In this document: piece after piece, positions 6,039-11,143 of the stretch
How positions within the stretch are numbered: the first letter of the stretch is position 1
How the letters are laid out: every line of letters begins with the position of its first letter
From: an uncultured Rikenella sp.
GTDB taxonomy: Bacteria; Bacteroidota; Bacteroidia; Bacteroidales; Rikenellaceae
Length of the DNA: 11,143 nucleotides
Direction: 5' to 3'
Assembly (NCBI RefSeq): GCF_910577125.1
Contig: NZ_CAJTMN010000066.1
Span: forward strand, 1 to 11,143
Translations under genes and position numbers: made by a program
Notes under the pieces: model-generated
What the model was told of the DNA's origin: nothing
What the model saw: the letters and a program-made list of their open reading frames with translations, nothing else
Databases searched by the model: none

Positions 6039-8429
6039 TCAGAACGGGAGCCCGATGGCGAAATGGAGCGCCGTCTCCTTGAGCCGGAAGCCACTGTGCC
6101 AGCGCTCGGGCCGCGGCACATTAGGGTTGTGGAGCTTCATCCCCCAGTCGAGCCGCAACAGCACGAAACCCAGGTCGTACCGGAATCCGAGTCCGGCGTC
6201 GAGGGCGATCTCTTTGTAGAAGCTGTCGAACCGGAACCGGGCCGAGGCGGGCGATCCCTTGGCGTTCATCCAGACGTTGCCGGCGTCGGCGAAGACGGCC
6301 ATCCCGAAGTCGCCGAACACGGCGAAACGGTACTCCAGGTTGAGTTCCAGCCGGAAGTCGCCCAACTGGTTGGGATAGGTCTCCCGCTTGTAGAGGCTCT
6401 CGCCCGGCCCGAGCGTCCGCACCTGCCAGCCCCGCATGCTGTTGGCGCCGCCGGCAAAGTAGAGCCGCTCGAACGGCAGGGTGGTCGAGTTGCCGTAGGC
6501 CACGCCGCCGCCGATAAAAAACCGCCAGGCCAGCTGGGTCGTGGTGGTCAGGTTGATACGCTGACTGAGGTCGAGGCTCAGCCGGGCGTACTGGGCGAAC
6601 CGGATGCCGAAGATCTTGTAGTAGCTCTCGCGGTCGGAGTCCTCCAGGTCGATGGTGGTGCGCTTCCCGAGCCACGAGGTGAGCCCGCGCAGCAGGTTCC
6701 CGTTCATGTCCCCCACAAGGCGGATCGAGAGGTTGTCGGCTTTCGGGTTGGGGTCGGTCTGGAAATAATACCCGGCCGAGAGCCCGGCGATCAGCTGCGA
6801 TTCGTAGCTGTTCCGCAGGTAGGGATTCTCGATGCTGTTCTTGAAGTCGGCATCGATCCACGGCACGGAGACCACATTGATATCCACGGGATTGATCTGG
6901 AACCGTCCGCCGTTGCGCCACACCCAGGAGTAGCCGAAGGTTCCGCCGGCGATCGTCCGGTCGTAGTCGGGCCGCCGCTGGATGTCGTACGAGACCGAGA
7001 TATTGGTCTTCTGGAGCGGGAACTTGGCGAGTTTGTCGGCCCGGACGGGGAGCAGGAAGCGCGGGATGTCGAGGCCGACGTTCACGCCGAACTCATAGGA
7101 GTTGTGGCGCCCCTTGTTCTTCATGAATTCATAGGCGCCGCGGAAATTGACCGTGAAATTTTCGGCCCCTCGGAAGAGATTCTTGTTCTGGTAGCCGAGG
7201 CTCAGAGCGGTGGAATAGTAGTCGGCGGTGGTGGAGATTTCGGCGTCGACGTTGAAGTTCTGCCGGGTATTGGGGGTGCACTGGATCAGGCAGCCGAGGC
7301 TGCGTTCGGTGGTCGATACGACGCGCCCGCCGTCGCGTTCGCCGACGCGGGTCACCTCCACCGGATGGAGGGTGTCGTAAGGCAGCTCGGTGAAAAGGAT
7401 GTTGGCGCTGTACTGCAGGTTCCGGATGTTGTCGTAGGTGCGCTGGACGCTGCTGCGGTCGTAGAGTTCGTTGGGCGAGAGGCGCAGGGCGCCGGCCAGC
7501 ACGGACTCCCGCAGGCGGAGCTTGTCGAGGTAGAGGATGTCGATGCCGTTATACGGCACGGTATCCCAAGGCATCCGTTCGAGCTCTTCGGGCGAGCGGG
7601 TGGGGTCGTAGTCGGTATTGACGACGATCCGGCCGAGGCGATAGACCGGATGGTTCTCGAGCACGGGCCGTCCCTCGGCATCCATATAGGCGACGCGCCG
7701 CCGCACGTGGACGGTCAGCCGCATGGCGTGGTCGAAACCGACGGTATCGACGGTATAGGTGACGTATCCTTTGTTGAAGCTCCAGAAACCCATATTCTGG
7801 AGCCGGACGCTGATGCGCTCGCGTTCGGCGTCGAAGAGCTCGCGGTCGTAGATCATGCCGATTTTCAGCAGGCCGGAGGCGGTGTCTTCGAGGATGATGG
7901 GTTCGAGAAAGTCGTCTTCGATGCGGTAGCGGATCTGCGAGACGACGTAGGGTTTCCCCTCGCGGGCCACGTAACGGACGGTGGCTTTCCGCTTCCGGCG
8001 GGCGTATTCGACGGTGTCGGTCACGGTGCCGTCCAGATAGCCGCGCGAGGTGAGGTAGACCTGCATCATCTGGCGCGACCGCTCGGCCTGCCGGGGGTCG
8101 TAGATGACGGGGGCCTCGCCGACCTTTTCGCGCCAGAAGCGCTGCCAGCCGCTGTGTTTGGCGGTGTCGGTGAGGTTGTACATCCCGAGGTAGATCCCCA
8201 CGCCGAGCAACCGGCTGTTGGGCCGCTGCTGGACATAGGGCATGAGATCTTTGGGCAGCACGCGCTCGCGTCGCGAGGCTTTATGCACGCCTTCGATCTC
8301 GACGATGTTCCGCCGCAGGAGGTATCTGTCCTCCGGCACATACCGCATCGTCCGGCATGAAGCCGTCAGCCCGACGACCGAGAGGATCGCGAGCAGGCGG
8401 GTAAGCGGAAGAGACCGAAGGAGGTGCAT
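6039..8429 (-). CDS. tamL: TamL-type Omp85/BamA-family outer-membrane lipoprotein
   Basis: A 796-residue outer-membrane assembly protein. It starts with a lipoprotein signal peptide, MHLLRSLPLTRLLAILSVVG then LTASC, with the lipidated cysteine at residue 25. This is the feature that separates TamL from ordinary BamA. Periplasmic POTRA-like repeats follow (roughly residues 40-420), then a C-terminal beta-barrel rich in alternating aromatic and hydrophobic strands. The barrel contains LPFERLYFAGGANSMRGWQVRTLGPGE, the conserved loop-6 R-G-W motif of Omp85 proteins, and ends in FAIGLPF with a terminal phenylalanine. TamL works with TamB in Bacteroidetes envelope biogenesis; tamB is not in this window. 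The gene begins 24 bases after the DUF4382 gene and probably shares its promoter. The identification as Omp85 is firm; TamL over another lipidated BamA paralogue is likely. Confidence 0.9.
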   Translation of the reverse strand: MHLLRSLPLTRLLAILSVVGLTASCRTMRYVPEDRYLLRRNIVEIEGVHKASRRERVLPKDLMPYVQQRPNSRLLGVGIYLGMYNLTDTAKHSGWQRFWREKVGEAPVIYDPRQAERSRQMMQVYLTSRGYLDGTVTDTVEYARRKRKATVRYVAREGKPYVVSQIRYRIEDDFLEPIILEDTASGLLKIGMIYDRELFDAERERISVRLQNMGFWSFNKGYVTYTVDTVGFDHAMRLTVHVRRRVAYMDAEGRPVLENHPVYRLGRIVVNTDYDPTRSPEELERMPWDTVPYNGIDILYLDKLRLRESVLAGALRLSPNELYDRSSVQRTYDNIRNLQYSANILFTELPYDTLHPVEVTRVGERDGGRVVSTTERSLGCLIQCTPNTRQNFNVDAEISTTADYYSTALSLGYQNKNLFRGAENFTVNFRGAYEFMKNKGRHNSYEFGVNVGLDIPRFLLPVRADKLAKFPLQKTNISVSYDIQRRPDYDRTIAGGTFGYSWVWRNGGRFQINPVDINVVSVPWIDADFKNSIENPYLRNSYESQLIAGLSAGYYFQTDPNPKADNLSIRLVGDMNGNLLRGLTSWLGKRTTIDLEDSDRESYYKIFGIRFAQYARLSLDLSQRINLTTTTQLAWRFFIGGGVAYGNSTTLPFERLYFAGGANSMRGWQVRTLGPGESLYKRETYPNQLGDFRLELNLEYRFAVFGDFGMAVFADAGNVWMNAKGSPASARFRFDSFYKEIALDAGLGFRYDLGFVLLRLDWGMKLHNPNVPRPERWHSGFRLKETALHFAIGLPF

Positions 8430-8453
8430 AAAAGAGTCCTGAGAAACAGATTG

Positions 8454-9260
8454 CTATAAGTTTTCCCGCTCCAGAACGATATTTCCGAGGTCGGTGATCT
8501 GTTGCGATACGATGGTAATGGGCTCAGAATAAGGTCGAATGCCGCTCGTGGCGCGCGGATCGACACGGAGGATATACTCGCCGGGCAGGAGCCGCATAAA
8601 GAAGGCTCCGACGGGATTCAGCGAGCTGTAGGTGGAAGCGACGACGCTCCCCGTGGCCGGGTCGATAAATTCGATCCGCATGCGTCCCGAGAGGGCGCTC
8701 TCTCCGATTTGCAAGCCTCCCTGCACCACTCCGCAGCGATCGGTATCGACGAAGGTCACCCGGGGCCGGAACCGGTATCCGCTCTCGGCGGCCGGGTCTT
8801 CGACGACGGAAGCGGCGAGGTCGACATCGAACAGCAGGGGCCGATTGGGGCCGTCCATGGTCAGGGTCGCAAAAGGCACGACGACGGCCGCATCGTCCGG
8901 ATCGACGGCCAGGGGGAGATTCTGGTCGAGAACGCGCACGGTGGCGTTTTCGGTCGAAAAGAGGATCCGGACGGCGTCATAAGACGCTCCCTGCGGCATC
9001 GTCCCCTCGGCGACGAGCTGCATCTTGCCGTTCACGAGGTTCATCAGGGGCAGGTAGCTGTCGGCGATTTCGAGGGTCTGCCACGCCCCGTCGCCAGCGC
9101 GCACGGCGACTTCGGCCACATAGCAGTCGAGGGCGGTGTAATCGGCCGGAGCGTCGCACAGGTAGACGGAGAGGCGGTTTTGGTCGTTCACGTCGCTGCA
9201 TGCGACGAGTCCCGAAAGAATCGCAAGGAGACCGAGGGTTTTGAATATCTGACGTACCAT
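8454..9260 (-). CDS. DUF4382-domain lipoprotein
   Basis: The protein (268 residues) has a lipoprotein signal peptide, MVRQIFKTLGLLAILSG then LVAC, with the acylated cysteine at residue 21. A DUF4382 domain follows: it begins NRLSVYLCDAPADYTALDCYVAEVAV, continues with W-TL and LMNLVNGKMQLVAEGTMPQGASYDAVRILFS, and matches the family's D-A-P opening and L-x-NG pattern. The C-terminal part (about 190-268) ends in VGAFFMRLLPGEYILRVDPRA, resembling a carboxypeptidase-regulatory-like beta sandwich. The molecular function of DUF4382 proteins is unknown; they are presumed to be surface or periplasmic and beta-rich. It precedes tamL by 24 bases on the same strand, suggesting an operon. The promoter box at 9266-9273 lies only a few bases before the ATG, and no later start leaves an intact signal peptide. 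Confidence 0.85.
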   Translation of the reverse strand: MVRQIFKTLGLLAILSGLVACSDVNDQNRLSVYLCDAPADYTALDCYVAEVAVRAGDGAWQTLEIADSYLPLMNLVNGKMQLVAEGTMPQGASYDAVRILFSTENATVRVLDQNLPLAVDPDDAAVVVPFATLTMDGPNRPLLFDVDLAASVVEDPAAESGYRFRPRVTFVDTDRCGVVQGGLQIGESALSGRMRIEFIDPATGSVVASTYSSLNPVGAFFMRLLPGEYILRVDPRATSGIRPYSEPITIVSQQITDLGNIVLERENL

Positions 9261-9265
9261 GTTTG

Positions 9266-9273
9266 CAAAGTTA
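9266..9273 (-). promoter_or_regulatory. Bacteroidetes -7 box for the DUF4382-tamL operon
   Basis: The minus strand reads TAACTTTG, an exact TAnnTTTG match, five bases before the ATG at 9260. Transcription would begin at or within a few bases of the start codon, giving an essentially leaderless mRNA. No TTG-type -33 element is evident. Confidence 0.55.
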
Positions 9274-9312
9274 CCGTTTTTCTCGGTTTCCCGCTGCGTT
9301 CTTGCGATTTGA

Positions 9313-9352
9313 GGAGCCGAGGCGGCCTTAGGGTGCCGGAGCCGAGGCGGCC
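9313..9352. repeat. 15-bp direct repeat at the edge of the cassette region
   Basis: GGAGCCGAGGCGGCC occurs at 9313-9327 and 9338-9352. The second copy runs into CCAATGCGGGAGTGCGGCAC, which matches the end of the cassette 3'-flank repeat (compare 9716-9735). Cassette B is therefore joined to the tail of a flank unit whose own cassette is missing. Confidence 0.6.
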
Positions 9353-9375
9353 AATGCGGGAGTGCGGCACGCCCC

Positions 9376-9571
9376 CGCCCCGGGCTTCCGCGACGCAGGA
9401 AACTATGGACGATTAGACAGTCTGATGAACGTCGGTCGCTACGGATACAGTTGGTCGACCGCTGTTAGCGGGACTAACGGCATGTTCTTGGACTTCACCG
9501 CGCAAAGCCTCAATCCCAGCGGTGCGGTCAACCGTGGCCACGGTTTTCAGTTGCGTTGCCTCTCGGAATAA
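9376..9571 (+). other. FISUMP-like C-terminal cassette B (orphan variable cassette)
   Basis: The open frame (first codon usable as a start at 9362) encodes APGFRDAGNYG ... GYSWSTAVSGTNGMFLDF ... NRGHGFQLRCLSE, stop. The 5' core CGCCCCGGGCTTCCGCGA at 9376-9393 is identical to that of cassette A over 18 bases, and the 34-bp 3' core is at 9540-9573. The body is 146 bp, 10-12 bp longer than in A, C and D; the extra residues lie in the segment before GYSWS. No signal peptide, upstream half-domain or promoter is present. The cassette begins about 100 bp upstream of the divergent DUF4382 gene and points away from it. The reading is the same as for cassette A: silent donor or degraded paralogue. Confidence 0.75.
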
Positions 9572-9587
9572 ACGGGGATGAAGCAGC

Positions 9588-9728
9588 CTTAGCGATGCGC
9601 AAGCATCGCTCCGTCCCGCCGGGGCGCCCACCGGGCGTTTTATTGGGGTTCTCTTTGCCTTATTAGCCGGACGCCGACCGCGCCAGGGCAGTTCTATCCG
9701 GTTAGGGTAAAGGCGGCCAATTGGGAGT
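9588..9728. repeat. Cassette 3'-flank repeat, copy B
   Basis: About 140 bp, closely similar to 10677-10817 after cassette C. It contains the hairpin AGCGATGC/GCATCGCT (9591-9610), a terminator-like stem, CCGGACGCC, AGGGCAGTTCTATCCGGTTAG and AAGGCGGCCAA leading to the GGGAGTGC marker. The hairpin arms differ from copy A (AGCGAAAC/GTTTCGCT) by paired changes. Confidence 0.75.
9625..9644 (+). terminator. Terminator-like hairpin after cassette B
   Basis: CGCCC/GGGCG with an ACC loop is followed directly by TTTTATT. It is repeated almost exactly after cassette C (10714-10733). If transcription ever enters these cassettes it could end here, but a 5-bp stem is short. Confidence 0.4.
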
Positions 9729-9783
9729 GCGGCACGCACTGCCCGCCCGGCGTAAGGGCAGTTCTATCCGGCTCAAAGCTCGA

Positions 9784-9860
9784 CCGTCGCCCGCCCGCCA
9801 AAAAGGGCATATTCTGCCGATTGGCAGCGAGCCAATCCGGCAAGAATTGCCGCGGGCGAC
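9784..9860. repeat. Nested palindromic element, family Q, copy 2
   Basis: Outer arms GTCGCCCGC (9786-9794) and GCGGGCGAC (9852-9860) match those of the copy at 1838-1918. The inner stem here pairs GGCATATTCTGCCGATTGGC with GCCAATCCGGCAAGAATTGC around an AGCGA loop. That is a completely different sequence from the GGGATTTCA stem of copy 1 but the same nested shape. Confidence 0.75.
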
Positions 9861-9864
9861 TTAA

Positions 9865-9937
9865 CGCGCGCCACGCATAAAGAGGGAAATCGTCAAAATG
9901 CACTTATGCGTTTTGACAAGATTTCCCATGGCGCGCG
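9865..9937. repeat. Nested palindromic element, family P, copy 4
   Basis: Perfect 9-bp outer arms CGCGCGCCA (9865-9873) and TGGCGCGCG (9929-9937). The inner stem pairs GGGAAATC with GATTTCCC and GTCAAAATGC with GCGTTTTGAC around ACTTAT. It is the left end of a 253-bp block repeated at 10190-10442. A further hairpin, ACCTGA/TCAGGT, follows at about 9952-9969. Confidence 0.85.
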
Positions 9938-9988
9938 GAAAAAGCTCGTTTACCTGATAAGCGTCAGGTGGCCGGCCGTCTTTGGGCT

Positions 9989-10117
9989 CTATATCAATCT
10001 CTTTTCTTTGTTCCGCTTGGGCCGCGGGGGCCCCTACTTTCTACTATGTGGTAGAAAGTAGGCAAAGAGCACATTCAAGGGGGACTTACATCCCCCTTGA
10101 AAATCCCCCGGCGATTC
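9989..10117. repeat. 129-bp repeat R, copy 1
   Basis: This block is the same as 10314-10442 with only three mismatches visible. It contains the perfect hairpins TACTTTCTAC/GTAGAAAGTA (10035-10060, loop TATGTG) and TCAAGGGGG/CCCCCTTGA (10075-10100). A short reading frame through it (SISISFLCSAWAAGAPTF...) is preserved in both copies, but only because the copies are nearly identical. I do not treat it as a gene. Confidence 0.85.
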
Positions 10118-10189
10118 CTTTAGGGCAGACACGGCCCATTGGGAGTGCGGCACGCACCGCCCGGCGTAAGGGCAGTACCCTCAAACCAC

Positions 10190-10263
10190 CGCGCGCCACG
10201 CCTTAAAAGGGAAATCGTCAAAATGTGCCGGCACGTTTTGACTGGATTTCCCAAGGCGCGCGG
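10190..10263. repeat. Nested palindromic element, family P, copy 5
   Basis: The outer arms CGCGCGCC and GGCGCGCGG enclose GGGAAATC/GATTTCCC and GTCAAAA..GTGCC/GGCAC..TTTTGAC, a nearly loop-free tip. It begins exactly 325 bp after copy 4, and the spacing to repeat R is the same in both blocks. It is preceded by the marker GGGAGTGCGGCACGCACC at 10141. Confidence 0.85.
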
Positions 10264-10313
10264 ACGAAGCCGGTTTATCCGATAAACGTCAGACGGCTGT
10301 CCGTTTTTGAGTT

Positions 10314-10442
10314 CTATATCAATCTCTTTTCTTTGTTCCGCTCGGGCCGCGGGGGCCCCTACTTTCTACTATGTGGTAGAAAGTAGGCAAAGAACACATT
10401 CAAGGGGGAATTACATCCCCCTTGAAAATCCCCCGGCGATTC
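10314..10442. repeat. 129-bp repeat R, copy 2
   Basis: This is the second copy of repeat R, offset 325 bp from the first, with the same two perfect hairpins. It ends 35 bp before the 5' core of cassette C, separated from it by the GGGAGTGC marker at 10454. The cassette C reading frame happens to continue upstream through this repeat to 10307. Confidence 0.85.
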
Positions 10443-10476
10443 GGCGACCCTTTGGGAGTGCAACCCGTTCCAATCC

Positions 10477-10660
10477 CGCCCCGGGCTACCGCCGTCGGGA
10501 TACGGGCGTATTGGGCTATGTCGGCGATGGAAGTTACAGTTGGTCTTCTGCTGTCAGTGGCACTTATAGCGTACATTTGCATTTCGGAACCATCTGGTTC
10601 GTTCCCAACAACGCAGATCTCCGCGCCTACGGTTTTCAGTTGCGTTGCCTCTCGGAATAA
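10477..10660 (+). other. FISUMP-like C-terminal cassette C (orphan variable cassette)
   Basis: The frame encodes APGYRRRDTGVLGYVGDGSYSWSSAVSGT...HLHF...LRAYGFQLRCLSE, stop. The segment APGYR..TGVLGYVG-GSYSWSS is the clearest match to the end of a FISUMP / lectin-like domain in this window. The 5' core is at 10477-10492 (CGCCCCGGGCTACCGC, one base different from A and B) and the 34-bp 3' core is at 10629-10662. The frame stays open back to a TTG at 10307 inside repeat R, which is not a credible start. No signal peptide or promoter is present. The marker GGGAGTGC precedes it, as it does cassette B. Status is the same as the other cassettes: silent donor most likely, degraded paralogue possible. 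Confidence 0.75.
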
Positions 10661-10676
10661 ACAGGGCAGAGGCTGT

Positions 10677-10817
10677 CTTAGCGATGCGCAAGCATCGCTC
10701 CGTCCCACCAGGGCGCCCACCGGGCGTTTTATTAGGGTTCTCTTGGCCTTTTTAACCGGACGCCGCCCGCGTAGGGCAGTTCCATCCTGTTAGGGTAGAG
10801 GCGCCCCTGTCGGAGTG
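10677..10817. repeat. Cassette 3'-flank repeat, copy C
   Basis: It matches copy B over about 140 bp: CTTAGCGATGCGCAAGCATCGCT hairpin (in parts AGCGATGC/GCATCGCT, 10679-10698), terminator-like stem, CCGGACGCC, AGGGCAGTTCCATCC, TTAGGGTAGAGGC, then the marker GGAGTGC at 10812. Differences from copy B are scattered substitutions. Confidence 0.75.
10714..10733 (+). terminator. Terminator-like hairpin after cassette C
   Basis: CGCCC/GGGCG around ACC is followed by TTTTATT, the counterpart of 9625-9644. It lies about 52 bases past the cassette stop region. Cassette A's flank lacks it, and cassette D's flank is cut off by the window end. Confidence 0.4.
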
Positions 10818-10828
10818 CCCGAAGGCAC

Positions 10829-10903
10829 CGCGCGCCGACGCCTTAAAAGGGAAATCGTCAAAATGCACCCGTGCGTTTTGACAAGATTTCCCAAGGCGCG
10901 CGG
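10829..10903. repeat. Nested palindromic element, family P, copy 6
   Basis: Outer arms CGCGCGCC (10829-10836) and GGCGCGCGG (10895-10903), with inner GGGAAATC/GATTTCCC and GTCAAAATGCAC/GTGCGTTTTGAC. It ends about 35 bp before the 5' core of cassette D. Confidence 0.85.
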
Positions 10904-10938
10904 AAGACAGACTCGGCCAATAAAACACCCTGTGGGTG

Positions 10939-11122
10939 CGCCCCGGGCAACCGCCACGCGCTCTCGGGCGATCCGGTGCTCGTCGGCAGCCTCGGGTTCA
11001 ACTGGTCTTCCTCTACAAGCGGCACGAGTGGCGTGGACTTGGATTTCAGTTCGCAACACCTCCGACCCGGCTACTCGGATCACCGCGGCCACGGTTTTCA
11101 GTTGCGTTGCCTCTCGGAATAA
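10939..11122 (+). other. FISUMP-like C-terminal cassette D (orphan variable cassette)
   Basis: The frame, open from 10871 inside palindrome P6, encodes CAPGNRHALSG...GFNWSSSTSGTSGVDLDF...DHRGHGFQLRCLSE, stop. The 5' core is CGCCCCGGGCAACCGC (10939-10954) and the 34-bp 3' core is 11091-11124. Compared with A-C it keeps the PG-R, WSS, SGT, L-F, P and R-HGFQLRCLSE positions and differs elsewhere, including aromatic-to-polar swaps typical of ligand-contact loops. It lies between the two arms of the 20-bp inverted repeat at 10811 and 11124. It has no start signal, no signal peptide and no upstream half-domain. Confidence 0.75.
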
Positions 11123-11143
11123 ACGGTGCCTTCGGGCACTCCG

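Larger units (their letters stand above)
10811..11143. repeat. 20-bp perfect inverted repeat flanking cassette D
   Basis: CGGAGTGCCCGAAGGCACCG at 10811-10830 has its exact reverse complement at 11124-11143, the last bases of the window. The pair may extend further. Each copy is itself a hairpin (GTGCC/GGCAC), but the asymmetric CGAA/TTCG loop and the unequal flanks show that the two are truly opposite in orientation. Between them lie palindrome P6 and cassette D. Confidence 0.8.

Noticed and set aside
5925..8360. 811-codon open frame on the plus strand opposite tamL, and similar long frames opposite corA (166-1083) and metK (4645-5769).
   Set aside because: Composition is low-complexity-like (G, V, E, D, H, R rich) with no recognisable domain. 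They are the antisense frames expected opposite GC-rich genes with strong codon bias.
9982..10206. Short frames in repeat R beginning SISISFLCSA.AAGAPTFYYVVESRQR, seen in both copies.
   Set aside because: Conservation is explained by the near-identical DNA repeat. The peptide is encoded by hairpin arms, the start codons are weak and no ribosome site is apparent.
9261..11143. CRISPR array or integron (attC) cassette array.
   Set aside because: The repeats are few, unevenly spaced and coding at the 34-bp core, so this is not CRISPR. No attC-type R'/R'' boxes or integrase are seen, and the cassettes are gene fragments, not whole genes.
9261..11143. Insertion sequence or transposon remnant.
   Set aside because: No transposase fragment, terminal inverted repeat pair with target duplication, or other IS hallmark was found on either strand.

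Overview
The window looks like a chromosomal piece of a GC-rich gut Bacteroidales, most likely an Alistipes-like member of the Rikenellaceae. The evidence is a set of Bacteroidetes-specific proteins (a TamL-type Omp85 lipoprotein and a DUF4382 lipoprotein), two TAnnTTTG-type promoter boxes, and short FISUMP-like cassettes ending in GFQLRCLSE, which I associate from memory with Alistipes-type genomes. The genus is an inference, not a proven call.

Genes. All recognisable genes lie on the minus strand. Reading from high to low coordinates they are: a DUF4382 lipoprotein followed closely by tamL (9260-6039); metK with its own promoter and a probable SAM-II riboswitch leader (about 5990-4546); a compact tsaC-like / hotdog thioesterase / mqnA group (4218-2230) covering tRNA threonylcarbamoylation, acyl-CoA hydrolysis and futalosine-route menaquinone synthesis; and corA (1047-94), whose stop overlaps the start of a truncated lipoprotein gene running off the left edge.

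Repeat-rich intergenic DNA. About 1.2 kb between corA and mqnA, 0.33 kb between tsaC and metK, and the last 1.9 kb hold no ordinary gene. The first and last of these carry four plus-strand cassettes (A-D) of about 184-196 bp. Each encodes only the C-terminal roughly 60 residues of a FISUMP / C-type-lectin-like domain (APG-R ... WSS..SGT ... GFQLRCLSE, stop) with no promoter, start signal or upstream domain. The cassettes share a short GC-rich 5' core and an identical 34-bp 3' core. Their bodies are hypervariable but keep a protein-level pattern. They are embedded in families of nested palindromes whose arms change in a compensatory way, in near-identical repeat blocks and in conserved 3' flanks with terminator-like hairpins. 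The most interesting interpretation is a dispersed store of silent variable cassettes that could recombine into an expressed surface-protein gene elsewhere. That role is inference. The cassette architecture itself is directly visible.
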